A stretch of DNA of 64,000 nt, from positions 248,001 through 312,000 of the forward strand of contig NZ_JASAUZ010000001.1 in NCBI RefSeq assembly GCF_030162935.1. Direction: 5' to 3'. A program made the position numbers and the translations under genes. The stretch comes from Comamonas halotolerans. Lineage in GTDB: Bacteria; Pseudomonadota; Gammaproteobacteria; Burkholderiales; Burkholderiaceae_C. Numbering within the stretch: the stretch's first letter is position 1; every line of letters starts with the position of its first letter. Shown piece after piece: positions 10,033-18,970 of this stretch. Below the pieces are notes generated by a model. It did not search any database, was not told where the DNA came from, and saw nothing but the letters and a program-made list of their open reading frames with translations.

Positions 10033-10150
10033 ACCTATTTATCAATAGGTTGAATCAGAAAACCCTTGTATTTATTTTGGTGCACCAAAGCACCAAGCTG
10101 ATGCAGTTATGCACCAATCTTCTACAAGTCATGCTCAATGTGGTGCATAA
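10033..10150 (+). promoter_or_regulatory. Candidate operator array upstream of gdhA
   Basis: The spacer holds a perfect 14-base palindrome, TTTGGTGCACCAAA, at 10076-10089. A further GCACCAA lies at 10090, and a 10-base inverted pair at 10107-10116 (TTATGCACCA) and 10141-10150 (TGGTGCATAA). A short inverted repeat, ACCTATT/AATAGGT, sits at 10033-10050. Five copies of the GCACC core within 70 bases, ending 76 bases before gdhA, suggest a regulator site. A CATAAT hexamer at 10167-10172 could be the -10 box. The rest of the 9876-10225 spacer shows nothing clear. Confidence 0.5.
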
Positions 10151-10225
10151 ATACATACGTTTTTGGCATAATCTTGTGCATGCGCTGCGGCGCTTTTGTT
10201 TTGTGCCTTTGAAAGATAAGCCTCC

Positions 10226-11572
10226 ATGAAGTACGCCAACCTCGACCAATTTCTGCAAGATGTTGCCAATCGCAACCCTGGTCAACCCGAATTCCTGCAA
10301 GCCGTCACCGAAGTGATGGAGTCGCTGTGGCCCTTCATTGAAAAGAACCCCAAGTACGCTGACAACGCGCTGCTGGAGCGTCTGGTCGAGCCAGAGCGCA
10401 TCATCCAGTTCCGCGTCAGCTGGATGGACGACAAGGGCCAGGTACAAGTCAACCGCGGTTTCCGCATCCAGCACAGCATGGCCATTGGCCCTTTCAAGGG
10501 CGGCATCCGCTTCCACCCCTCGGTGAACCAGTCGGTGCTGAAGTTCCTGGCCTTTGAGCAAACTTTCAAGAACGCGCTGACCACACTGCCCATGGGCGGT
10601 GGTAAAGGCGGCTCCGACTTCGACCCCAAGGGCAAGAGCCCTGCTGAAGTCATGCGTTTCTGCCAGGCTTTCGTGACAGAGCTGTTCCGTCACGTGGGTC
10701 CTGACACCGATGTACCAGCTGGCGACATCGGCGTGGGTGGCCGTGAAGTGGGCTTTATGGCCGGCATGTACAAAAAGCTGTCCAACAGCGCAGCTTGCGT
10801 GTTCACAGGTAAGGGCCTGACCTTTGGTGGTTCGCTGATCCGCCCTGAAGCCACGGGTTACGGCACGGTCTACTTTGCTCAGGAAATGCTGGCCACACGC
10901 GGTCAGACTTTTGCCGGCAAGACAGTGTCCGTGTCCGGCTCGGGTAACGTGGCGCAATACGCTGTCGAAAAGGCCATGCAACTGGGTGCCAAGGTCGTGA
11001 CCGTGTCCGACTCTTCGGGTACTGTGTATGACAAGGACGGCTTCACCACCGAGAAGCTGGCTATCCTGATGGACATCAAGAACAACAAGTACGGCCGCGT
11101 GAGCGACTACGCTGCACAAGTGTCTGGTGTGGAGTTTTTTGCAGGCCAGCGTCCCTGGAACATCAAGGTGGACGTGGCCCTGCCTTGCGCCACACAAAAC
11201 GAACTGGACGAAGCAGATGCCAAGACACTGATCGCCAACGGTGTGCTTTGCGTGGCAGAAGGTGCCAACATGCCTTCCACCATTGAAGCCGCCAAGGCCT
11301 TCGAAGCCGCAGGCGTGCTGTATGCACCAGGCAAGGCATCGAACGCTGGCGGTGTGGCCACTTCGGGCCTGGAAATGTCGCAAAATGCGGCCCGACTGAG
11401 CTGGCCTGCCGAGGAAGTGGATGCACGTCTGCTGCAAATCATGCAAGGTATTCACGCAGCCTGCGTCAAGTACGGCAAGCGTGAAGATGGCACTGTCAGC
11501 TACATCGACGGCGCCAACATCGCAGGCTTTGTGAAGGTTGCTGAAGCCATGCAGGCACAAGGCGTGGTCTAA
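10226..11572 (+). CDS. gdhA: NADP-specific glutamate dehydrogenase
   Basis: A 448-residue hexameric-type glutamate dehydrogenase, the usual length for bacterial GdhA. It makes glutamate from 2-oxoglutarate and ammonia with NADPH. Motifs seen are the substrate-binding PFKGGIRFHPSVN, the catalytic PMGGGKGGSDFDPKGKS with its active-site lysine, VPAGDIGVG, and the Rossmann segment VSGSGNVAQ. The start is the ATG at 10226. It is monocistronic, with a repeat-rich region upstream and a strong terminator downstream, which suggests specific control, perhaps by nitrogen status. Confidence 0.97.
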   Translation: MKYANLDQFLQDVANRNPGQPEFLQAVTEVMESLWPFIEKNPKYADNALLERLVEPERIIQFRVSWMDDKGQVQVNRGFRIQHSMAIGPFKGGIRFHPSVNQSVLKFLAFEQTFKNALTTLPMGGGKGGSDFDPKGKSPAEVMRFCQAFVTELFRHVGPDTDVPAGDIGVGGREVGFMAGMYKKLSNSAACVFTGKGLTFGGSLIRPEATGYGTVYFAQEMLATRGQTFAGKTVSVSGSGNVAQYAVEKAMQLGAKVVTVSDSSGTVYDKDGFTTEKLAILMDIKNNKYGRVSDYAAQVSGVEFFAGQRPWNIKVDVALPCATQNELDEADAKTLIANGVLCVAEGANMPSTIEAAKAFEAAGVLYAPGKASNAGGVATSGLEMSQNAARLSWPAEEVDARLLQIMQGIHAACVKYGKREDGTVSYIDGANIAGFVKVAEAMQAQGVV

Positions 11573-11595
11573 GCCCGAGCGCTTCAAAAGTACAC

Positions 11596-11625
11596 AAAAA
11601 GAGGAACCTTCGGGTTCCTTTTTTT
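11596..11625 (+). terminator. Intrinsic terminator after gdhA
   Basis: A GAGGAACC/GGTTCCTT stem with a stable TTCG tetraloop and a T7 tract. Confidence 0.93.
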
Positions 11626-11805
11626 GTGGACGAATTGCTGGATTGCAGCAGGCATGTGGTGAGAGCTTGCAATGTCCTAAGGCATACAAGGTGGCTGCAG
11701 TAACGTTATAAATGCGCCCCGGCCTGACTATGCAGGCCCTGGTTACCCACAGAACAGACGTGGGCGTGCTTGTTTCTCTGTACGCGCTGTGATTGCGCTT
11801 TGAAC

Positions 11806-12786
11806 GTGACTTTTTCTCTGAACAAAATCGTGGCCGCTGTAGGCCTGATCACTATTTCTACCGCTTCCGTCGCTGCTGACTCCAGCGTGAATGTGTATGG
11901 CCGGATCGACAGCTCCATTGCCTCGGTCAAGACTGGCAACGACCGCGTCAACGCAGTAAACAACGGCGGTTCCTACTTTGGTTTCAAGGGCGAAGAAGCT
12001 CTGGGCAATGGGCTGAAAGCAGGCTTCATTCTGGAAAGCGGCTTCGAGTCGGACACCGGCTCCAACAGCAACACTGACAGCTTTTTCAACAACCGCAGCG
12101 AGCTGTTCCTGTCTGGCAACTTCGGTACGGTGCGCATGGGCCGTTTCCTGAACCCTTCGTACTATGCAGTGGCTGACCGCGTCAGCCTGCACAATGAAGA
12201 CTACGGCATCACCTACGATCAGTTATACGTCTACCAGGGCAGCGACGCCAACCGCTTGGCCTACACATCGCCACAAATGCACGGCCTGACACTGGAGTCA
12301 TCGGTGAGCTTGCATGAACGTGCCAACGGCGATGCCAGCGACAAGAATGCCTATGACCTGGCGGCCAACTATGACCGTGGCAACTGGTCATTCGGTGCTG
12401 GTTACGGTGAGCATGGTGATGACAAGCAGTACGCACTGCGTGCCACATGGTCACAAGATGCGTGGACGGTGTCCGCCTACCACCAGCGCGCCGAAGAAGC
12501 GGACAGCTTCACCGGTGCGAAGGCCAAGATCAATGTGACCCGCGCTGCCGTGGCCTACGCAATTGGCGCAGGAGAAATCCATGCCAACTTCGGCCATGCC
12601 AATGCGCAAGGCAAGTCTGAGGCCAACCAGTGGACCGTGGGCTACAACCACCACCTGAGCAAGCGCACCAAGATCTACGCTTTTTATAGCCAGATTCAGA
12701 ACAAGCATGGTGCAGCTTTCGGTGATGACTTAATGGCTAACCAAGATCAGAAATCGGTCTCTGCAGGCATTCGCCACCACTTCTAA
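11806..12786 (+). CDS. Gram-negative general porin (Omp32-like)
   Basis: A trimeric 16-strand porin of the betaproteobacterial type, about 326 residues, forming an outer-membrane diffusion channel. The mature part starts with SSVNVYGRID and ends in GIRHHF, the terminal phenylalanine needed for barrel assembly. The PG box-like NRSELFLSGNFGTVRMGR near one third of the length is also typical. The start is uncertain: no ATG and no clear ribosome site exist. GTG at 11806 gives a short signal peptide cleaved near SVA-ADSS; TTG at 11800 is an alternative. A terminator follows. Confidence 0.88.
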   Translation: MTFSLNKIVAAVGLITISTASVAADSSVNVYGRIDSSIASVKTGNDRVNAVNNGGSYFGFKGEEALGNGLKAGFILESGFESDTGSNSNTDSFFNNRSELFLSGNFGTVRMGRFLNPSYYAVADRVSLHNEDYGITYDQLYVYQGSDANRLAYTSPQMHGLTLESSVSLHERANGDASDKNAYDLAANYDRGNWSFGAGYGEHGDDKQYALRATWSQDAWTVSAYHQRAEEADSFTGAKAKINVTRAAVAYAIGAGEIHANFGHANAQGKSEANQWTVGYNHHLSKRTKIYAFYSQIQNKHGAAFGDDLMANQDQKSVSAGIRHHF

Positions 12787-12810
12787 ACCGTGCATCTTGA
12801 CGCACTATCA

Positions 12811-12833
12811 AGCAGCCTTAGGGCTGCTTTTTT
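12811..12833 (+). terminator. Intrinsic terminator after the porin
   Basis: An AGCAGCC/GGCTGCT stem with a 4-base loop and a T6 tract. Confidence 0.9.
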
Positions 12834-12943
12834 GTGTATGTTCACAGGTGTTACGTCGTTCCTGAACCTGTTGATTTCATTGTTTGGTCACATGTCATTT
12901 CTATGCTGTGACGCGTTATTCATACATACAAGGACAACCCAAG

Positions 12944-14545
12944 ATGGAACGACGCCGCTTCATGGGCCTGGGACTCACATCCAGCGCATTGCTAACAGGC
13001 AGCAGCCTTTTGCCACAGGTTCTAAAGGCACAAACTGCCCCCTCAGCCATCACCCGTGATGCAGCCCGACCTTTGCTGCCATCAGGTGTTCAAAGTGGCG
13101 ATGTACTGGCAAACAGCGCTATTGTCTGGGCACGCTCCAGCCGCGAGGCACGTATGTGGCTCGAATGGTCCACCACCTCCAACTTTGCCCAAAGCACCAA
13201 GCTTCGTGGACCGGACATGCTGAGCAGCAGTGATGGCACAGGACGCATCGACTTGCAGGGCTTGCCTGCCGGGCAGGATATTTTCTACCGCGTGGTTCTG
13301 GAAGACTTTGCCAGTGCCAACGTGCGCTCACCTGTTGTGCAAGGGCACTTTCGCACCCCGCAGCCGGCACATCGGCCCGCGCAAAAATCTCTGCGCCTGG
13401 TATGGAGTGGTGATACCGCTGGCCAGGGCTGGGGCATCAACCCTGATTTTGGCGGCATGCGCATTTACGAAGCCATGCGCCAGACCAACCCCGATGTATT
13501 CCTGCACAGCGGCGATACCATTTACGCCGATGGCCCCATCCAGCCTGAAGTCACGCTGCGTGACGGCAGCATCTGGAAAAATCTGGTCACACCCGAAGTT
13601 GCCAAAGTTGCCGAAACCCTGGATGAGTACCGAGGCCGCTACCGCTACAACTTGATGGACCAGAATGTGCGCGCTTTCAGCAACGAAGTGGCGCAAATCT
13701 GGCAATGGGATGACCACGAAGTCACCAACAACTACTCGGATAGCAAAAGCCTGCTGCACAACAATGCCTATACCGAAAAAAATGTGCAACTGCTGACGGC
13801 ACGCGGGCAACAGGCCTTTATGGAATACGCCCCGCTACGCCCCTACGGAACGGCTGAACAGCAACGCATCTACCGCGTCTTGCCGCAAGGCCAGTTGGCC
13901 GACATTTTTGTGCTGGACATGCGCAGCTACCGCGGCCCCAACAGCACCAATTTGCAAACCTCGGAAAGTGCTGCAACTGATCTTTTGGGCCGCCCACAGA
14001 TAGAGTGGCTGATCCAGGGCCTGAAAAACAGCAAGGCCACCTGGAAGCTGATTGCCTGCGATATGCCCATCGGCCTGTTCGTGCCGGATGGCAAGGACGC
14101 ACAAGGCGTCTCCATGTGGGAGGCCGTGGCCAACGGTGAACATGGGCCCGCAAAAGGCAGAGAGCTGGAAATGGCGCGACTGCTCAAAGGCATCAAGGAT
14201 GCAGGCATCAAGAATGTGGTGTGGCTCACTGCTGACGTGCACTACACCGCAGCCCACCACTACAGCCCTGAACGCGCGCAGTTTCAGGACTTCGATCCCT
14301 TCTGGGAATTTGTCTCCGGACCTCTGAATGCGGGCACCTTCGGCCCCAATGAGGCGGACAAGACTTTTGGCCTGGAAGTGGTCTACAGCAAGGCATCACC
14401 CCACCCCAACGCTGCGCCCAGCGAAGGCTACCAATTCTTTGGTCAGCTCGATATTGACCACCGCAGCCAGGCATTGACCGTGGTGCTCAAGGACCTCAAT
14501 GGGCAGTCTCTGTTCACCAATACCCTGGAGCCACAGCTGGGCTGA
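12944..14545 (+). CDS. PhoD-like alkaline phosphatase/phosphodiesterase, Tat-exported
   Basis: A 533-residue metallophosphatase of the PhoD family, exported folded by the Tat system: MERRRFMGLG opens a twin-arginine signal followed by a hydrophobic stretch and a VLKAQ cleavage region. An N-terminal beta-rich PhoD_N domain (residues about 45-140) precedes the catalytic domain with VWSGD, FLHSGDTIYADG, WDDHEVTNNY and TADVHYTAAHHY metal motifs. It probably releases phosphate from phosphodiesters in the periplasm or outside. The start is the ATG at 12944, behind AAGGAC. No exact Pho box was found upstream. Confidence 0.92.
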   Translation: MERRRFMGLGLTSSALLTGSSLLPQVLKAQTAPSAITRDAARPLLPSGVQSGDVLANSAIVWARSSREARMWLEWSTTSNFAQSTKLRGPDMLSSSDGTGRIDLQGLPAGQDIFYRVVLEDFASANVRSPVVQGHFRTPQPAHRPAQKSLRLVWSGDTAGQGWGINPDFGGMRIYEAMRQTNPDVFLHSGDTIYADGPIQPEVTLRDGSIWKNLVTPEVAKVAETLDEYRGRYRYNLMDQNVRAFSNEVAQIWQWDDHEVTNNYSDSKSLLHNNAYTEKNVQLLTARGQQAFMEYAPLRPYGTAEQQRIYRVLPQGQLADIFVLDMRSYRGPNSTNLQTSESAATDLLGRPQIEWLIQGLKNSKATWKLIACDMPIGLFVPDGKDAQGVSMWEAVANGEHGPAKGRELEMARLLKGIKDAGIKNVVWLTADVHYTAAHHYSPERAQFQDFDPFWEFVSGPLNAGTFGPNEADKTFGLEVVYSKASPHPNAAPSEGYQFFGQLDIDHRSQALTVVLKDLNGQSLFTNTLEPQLG

Positions 14546-14582
14546 CAGCGCGGTTCAGAACACGCCCCCTGGAAATGGAAAT

Positions 14583-14611
14583 AAAAAAGCAGCCTTTACG
14601 GCTGCTTTTTT
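14583..14611. terminator. Bidirectional intrinsic terminator
   Basis: AAAAAAGCAGCC and GGCTGCTTTTTT form a perfect stem with a 5-base loop, between the convergent phosphatase and methylglyoxal synthase genes. Confidence 0.93.
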
Positions 14612-14628
14612 TGTGACCTCTGTCCAAC

Positions 14629-15498
14629 TTAACGTGCAGCGCGCAACACCGCTGCATCGCACCAGCGCTGCGCCACCTTGGGTGTTGTGATGCACACGGC
14701 CTCGTGCGTCACGGTCGTCACGGCACGCTCCAGCAGTTGAATATCCGCCTCATGCTGACGCGCCACATGCGGGTCTTCAAAGAAGATGGCGCGCTGGCAA
14801 CGGCGCTCCAGCACCAGATCGGCAATCTGCGCATCGCCGCCCAACGGGCCACTGTTAAAGCGGTCCACCCATGGCTTGTCTGCAGGCCAGCCCTTGCTCC
14901 AGGCCAGCTCATTCAGACGCTGCCCCGTCGTACCCGTGCCTATGCGACGCTTGAAACGCGAGAGCAATGCAAAATTATTGGCCACAAATTCCAGCATGGC
15001 GGGTTTCATCGCATCGTGGGCAATCAGCGCCACCGTTTGATTTTCATAATCATGAAAACGGTCTGCACTACGTTCGCGCGCCAAGCCAGCGTGTATGCGT
15101 TCCATTTCCACCCAGTCGCGTGCACTGGCCACGGTAGAAAGAAAGGGTTTGCCATGAATGACGCACTGGCGCTTGAGGGCCAGCGCCTCCGGGAAGATGG
15201 ATGAAGGATCGACCGGGTCTGTCAGATAGATAGCACCATCGAGCGTGCGGCCCTCTCCCATCCCCACGACCTCGGCCACCAGCTTCATCAGCCCTCCTTC
15301 ACGGCCATACGGGTAGCGCACCAAGCCTGGGTAGCGGTGCATCATGTCCGCCGCAGCAATGGCGTCGTAAGTGCGGCCTACAGCATGCAAGCCCAGATGC
15401 AGCTCTCGCATTCCGGATTCACAGGCACGCAATAGTGCAAACAAGGCCGCATCTTCAGTTTGGTGATGGAGTCGGTTGGCAGCAAGACCTAAGAGCAT
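14629..15498 (-). CDS. Methylglyoxal synthase with an extra N-terminal MGS-like domain
   Basis: A 289-residue protein, about twice the usual methylglyoxal synthase. The C-terminal half (about residues 152-275) matches MgsA: ALIAHDAMK with the His and Asp of the active site, GTGTTG for phosphate binding, SGPLGGD with the catalytic aspartate, and FFEDP...HEAD. It should convert dihydroxyacetone phosphate to methylglyoxal. The N-terminal half has the same order of elements (HAVGRTYDAI, YGREGGL, IYLTDPVDP) but lacks the catalytic His and the GGD aspartate, so it looks like a duplicated, non-catalytic copy. The start is the ATG at 15498. It is divergent from the hydrolase at 15590. Confidence 0.85.
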   Translation of the reverse strand: MLLGLAANRLHHQTEDAALFALLRACESGMRELHLGLHAVGRTYDAIAAADMMHRYPGLVRYPYGREGGLMKLVAEVVGMGEGRTLDGAIYLTDPVDPSSIFPEALALKRQCVIHGKPFLSTVASARDWVEMERIHAGLARERSADRFHDYENQTVALIAHDAMKPAMLEFVANNFALLSRFKRRIGTGTTGQRLNELAWSKGWPADKPWVDRFNSGPLGGDAQIADLVLERRCQRAIFFEDPHVARQHEADIQLLERAVTTVTHEAVCITTPKVAQRWCDAAVLRAAR

Positions 15499-15589
15499 GG
15501 TCACATTCGTCCTTAACAACAGCGCACCGCGTCGTGCACACTTGCCGGCTAGCATAGTTCCAAACGACCCAAATTTTGCACTCTCTGTG

Positions 15590-16450
15590 ATGACCTTCGC
15601 ATCGTTTTTTCAAGCGCGCAGGCTGTGGTGGATAACCGCACTGACCGTTGTATTGGCCACAGCCAGTTGCTCAGCCCTCGACCATAAACAACGCGAGATG
15701 ATTTTCCAGCCCAGCGACCGCACCTGGCAGCGCGCCAGCACCCAGGACATGCAGGATGTGTGGATAGATTTTTACAGCACATCCTCCCAGCAAGACGTTC
15801 GCATGCATGGTTTGTGGCTACCGCATCCCAAAGCGAATGCGCCGGTATTGCTGTATCTGCACGGCGCCCGCTGGAACGTTACTGGCTCCACAGCGCGTAT
15901 GCGCAATATGCAACAGCTTGGCTTTGCCGTGCTGGCAATGGATTACCGGGGCTTTGGCAAAACCCTGCCCAAAGACTTGCCGTCTGAGGCCAGTGCGCGC
16001 GAAGACGCAATGGCCGCATGGCAATGGCTCCGCAAGCAGCACCCCCACACTGCGCGCTATATCTTTGGCCACTCCTTGGGAGGCGCCATAGCAATTGATC
16101 TGGCCTCCCGGGTCGATGATGAAAAAGCGCTGATGGTGGAAGGCACTTTCACCAACATTCGCGATATGGCGCGTAGCTTCAAATGGGGCTGGCTGCCCGT
16201 CGGCCCCTTCATTACGCAGAAGTTCGATTCACTGTCGAAAATTTCTACCATCGGCAGTCCTTTGGTCGTAGTGCATGGCAGCGCAGATGCCTTGATACCA
16301 CCAACCCAGGGCAAGCAACTGTATGAAGCCGCACAAGGCCCCAAGCAGTGGGTTTTGATTGATGGTGGCACGCACCACAATACCAACGCCAAAGCACTGC
16401 CACAGTACCGCATGGCACTACGGCGTTTGGAAGCGCCCTCAAAGCCCTGA
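15590..16450 (+). CDS. Alpha/beta hydrolase, membrane-anchored or lipoprotein
   Basis: A 286-residue serine hydrolase. It has an N-terminal hydrophobic segment ending ATASC, a weak lipobox, followed by an alpha/beta hydrolase fold: the LYLHGARWN oxyanion region, the nucleophile elbow GHSLGG (around residue 165), a likely Asp in GSADALIPP and a His in GGTHHN. It resembles the bem46/ABHD13-like group of hydrolases; the substrate is unknown. I use the ATG at 15590, which places the hydrophobic segment near the N-terminus; a longer frame from 15476 would overlap the divergent gene. Confidence 0.82.
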   Translation: MTFASFFQARRLWWITALTVVLATASCSALDHKQREMIFQPSDRTWQRASTQDMQDVWIDFYSTSSQQDVRMHGLWLPHPKANAPVLLYLHGARWNVTGSTARMRNMQQLGFAVLAMDYRGFGKTLPKDLPSEASAREDAMAAWQWLRKQHPHTARYIFGHSLGGAIAIDLASRVDDEKALMVEGTFTNIRDMARSFKWGWLPVGPFITQKFDSLSKISTIGSPLVVVHGSADALIPPTQGKQLYEAAQGPKQWVLIDGGTHHNTNAKALPQYRMALRRLEAPSKP

Positions 16451-16563
16451 TGCTGCATATTTACCAAGTGTGCGAACTAAGCGACACCACACACATGCCC
16501 CTCTGTTAGTCTGCACGCGCCGCTGCAAGGCGGTGTCTTGCTGATTTTTTCGATTGCGATTGC

Positions 16564-17799
16564 GTGCCCGTGTCTGCTTCTTCCTCTCCTGCACCCTCAA
16601 CTGCGGCCATGTCCCCACTGTTTGTCATTGGCCTGCTCGCTTTGCTGCTGGGTTTTCAACCTTTGACCACCGACTTGTACCTGCCCGCCATGCCCTTGCT
16701 GGCGCAGCAATTGCAAGCCACCGTCGCTCAAACGCAAACCACGTTTTACGCATTGATTCTGGCCTTTGGATGCTCTCAACTGGTGTGGGGGCCGATGTCC
16801 GACCGCTGGGGTCGCCGCCCCATCCTGCTTGCCGGTATTGGCTTGTATGCGCTCGCAGCCCTCGGCTGCGCCGTGGCCCCTCACATGGATGCCTTGATAG
16901 CCTTTCGTACCTTTCAAGGCGTGGCAATGGGGGCCGTGGTGATGGCCGCACGCGCCATCGTGCGCGATTTGTACCAGCCCGTGGAAGGCGCTCATGTCAT
17001 GTCCAAAGCACTGTCAGGTTTGGGCGCCCTGGCCTGCTGCAGCCCATTGATTGGCAGCTGGCTGGCCATACACATGGGTTGGCGTGCAACCATGGTGGCA
17101 CTGACGCTGATCGGCATGGCTGCGTGGTGGCTGGTGTGGCAGCACTTTCACGAAAGCCTGCAGCATCGCAATCCGCATGCACTGCATCCCCGGCGCTTGC
17201 TCGCCAGCTGGAGAGACATCGGACGCCATCGTACATTTCTGGCCTATACCGCCACCACCACGTGCTCATACAGCGGCCTGGTGGTGTTTTTAACGGCTGC
17301 GCCATTCGTCTTTACACAAGCGCTTGACTGGACGGCAGCACAGGTAGGCTGGATGCTGGCCTGCAACGGCGCAGTCTATATCCTTGGCACCATGCTGTGC
17401 CGCAGGTTGCTGCTGCGCCTTGGTGTGCGCAATACCGTGGCAATTGCTGGAGGCATTGCCGTGCTGTGCGCAACGCTGCTGCTGACATTGGCCTGTGCAG
17501 GGGTGCAAAGTGGCCTCAGCTACGCAGCAGTGTGCATGCTGTTCCCCCTGGCCCACGGCATTCAGCAACCCTGTGGCCAAAGTGGCTCGGTCAGCGCTTT
17601 TCCTCAAGCCGCGGGAATGGCCTCTGCACTCAATGGCTTTGTCATGACACTGTTCGCCTTTGCCTCAGGACGAATCCTGGGCGGCAGCTTCAATGGCACT
17701 GTTTATCCCTTGGTTTTCGGGCTCACGTTCTGGTGTTTGGCTGCGGCCTTGGCATCATGGACACTGGTGCGCCGCCACGGCGCGCCCAGCGCGCATTAA
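16564..17799 (+). CDS. Bcr/CflA family multidrug efflux MFS transporter
   Basis: A 411-residue major facilitator with 12 predicted membrane segments. The first segment ends in DLYLPAMP and the loop 2-3 motif reads GPMSDRWGRRPI, both typical of Bcr/CflA drug:proton antiporters (bicyclomycin, chloramphenicol and similar). The motif C-like GALACCSPLIGSWL follows in segment 5. The start is probably GTG at 16564, with GTG at 16570 or ATG at 16609 as alternatives; no good ribosome site separates them. The gene lies 39 bases before miaA on the same strand. Confidence 0.9.
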   Translation: MPVSASSSPAPSTAAMSPLFVIGLLALLLGFQPLTTDLYLPAMPLLAQQLQATVAQTQTTFYALILAFGCSQLVWGPMSDRWGRRPILLAGIGLYALAALGCAVAPHMDALIAFRTFQGVAMGAVVMAARAIVRDLYQPVEGAHVMSKALSGLGALACCSPLIGSWLAIHMGWRATMVALTLIGMAAWWLVWQHFHESLQHRNPHALHPRRLLASWRDIGRHRTFLAYTATTTCSYSGLVVFLTAAPFVFTQALDWTAAQVGWMLACNGAVYILGTMLCRRLLLRLGVRNTVAIAGGIAVLCATLLLTLACAGVQSGLSYAAVCMLFPLAHGIQQPCGQSGSVSAFPQAAGMASALNGFVMTLFAFASGRILGGSFNGTVYPLVFGLTFWCLAAALASWTLVRRHGAPSAH

Positions 17800-17838
17800 A
17801 GTCGCTGCCTGGTTTGAACCTGTTTTCCGTTTTCGATC

Positions 17839-18834
17839 TTGACTGACTCCACCCACCCCCTCCCCTGCATTGCGATTGCAGGCCCGACTGCTTCCGGCAA
17901 AACCAACGGTGCTCTGGCACTGGCTGCAGTGCTCGCACAACGCGGCCAAGCCTGTGAAATCATCAGTGTGGACTCTGCTCTGGTCTATCGTGAAATGGAC
18001 ATTGGTACCGCCAAACCCACGCCCCAAGAGCTGGCTGCAGTGCCTCATCACCTGATCAATATCCTGGACCCGTTGCAGTCGTACAGCGCAGCAGAGTTTG
18101 TGCAAGACGCACAGCGCCTGGTGGCTGAGATTCGCAGCCGTGGTGCAATTCCCTTGTTGGTAGGGGGCACCATGCTGTACTTCAAGGCGCTGTTTGACGG
18201 CATTGATGAAATGCCCGCCGCAGACCCTGAAGTGCGCGCCAAACTCGATGCACAGGCTGCAGAAATCGGTTGGCCGGCCATGCACGCCGAATTGGCCAAG
18301 GTGGATCCAGAAACTGCTGCCCGCCTGGCACCCGGTGACAGTCAGCGCATCCAGCGTGCCCTGGAGGTCTGGCACGTCTCGGGCCAGCCGCTGTCCAGCT
18401 TTCACCAAGCAAAGAAAAGAGCGCAGAACACGCAACCCGCATTTGACTGCACCTTGTTCTCTTTGGAGCCCAACAACCGCGCCTGGCTGCACGAGCGTAT
18501 TGCCCAACGTTTTGAGGCCATGCTCCAAGGTGGATTTGTGGAGGAAGTCAAAGCCCTGCGTGCACGCGGCGACCTGCATGCCGACTTGCCCAGCATGCGT
18601 TGCGTGGGCTATCGCCAAGTGTGGGAAGAGCTGGACTGGCAGGCACGCAAAGAAGCGCCAGACCTCAACTGGCACCTGGTGCGTGAAAAAGGCATTGCCG
18701 CAACGCGCCAACTGGCCAAGCGGCAAATCACCTGGCTGCGCAGCATGCCCCAGCGCCACACCATTGCCTGTGACGATCCCATGGCCACCATGCACTTGGT
18801 ACAGGCAGCCCTGAACTGTATCAAACACTCGTAA
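17839..18834 (+). CDS. miaA: MiaA, tRNA dimethylallyltransferase
   Basis: A 331-residue enzyme that transfers a dimethylallyl group to A37 of tRNAs reading UNN codons. The P-loop GPTASGKT lies at about residues 15-22, followed by [16 protein letters not shown] and [10 protein letters not shown], all diagnostic. The C-terminal part contains [12 protein letters not shown]. The only start upstream of the P-loop that keeps a normal length is TTG at 17839; no strong ribosome site is visible, so translation may be modest or coupled to the upstream exporter. mutL and miaA are often neighbours in related genomes; here 8.9 kb separates them. Confidence 0.95.
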   Translation: MTDSTHPLPCIAIAGPTASGKTNGALALAAVLAQRGQACEIISVDSALVYREMDIGTAKPTPQELAAVPHHLINILDPLQSYSAAEFVQDAQRLVAEIRSRGAIPLLVGGTMLYFKALFDGIDEMPAADPEVRAKLDAQAAEIGWPAMHAELAKVDPETAARLAPGDSQRIQRALEVWHVSGQPLSSFHQAKKRAQNTQPAFDCTLFSLEPNNRAWLHERIAQRFEAMLQGGFVEEVKALRARGDLHADLPSMRCVGYRQVWEELDWQARKEAPDLNWHLVREKGIAATRQLAKRQITWLRSMPQRHTIACDDPMATMHLVQAALNCIKHS

Positions 18835-18970
18835 ATAGCTGTTACCACTACACCAGCATCGCTGTCGGGGATACGCATTCCGTTTTAATGCGATGAGGGC
18901 TGCGCTTGAATTACGCCTGCTTACGCGGTGCGTACAGCCTCTGCATTAGGCTTTAGCGAAGGAGATTGTT

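Noticed and set aside
10163-10181. Possible sigma-54 promoter before gdhA (TTGGCATAATCTTGTGCA)
   Set aside because: The distance between the GG and GC elements is one base longer than the strict sigma-54 spacing, so it is not a valid -24/-12 promoter.
10055-11689. A 544-codon minus-strand frame across gdhA
   Set aside because: It is the antisense shadow of gdhA. Its composition is rich in His and Cys with no family resemblance, while the plus-strand protein has all GdhA motifs.
12868-12912. Pho box upstream of the PhoD-like phosphatase
   Set aside because: TGT-containing half-sites such as ATGTCAT and CTGTGAC occur, but their spacing (12, 12, 11 and 14 bases) does not match the regular 11-base Pho box.
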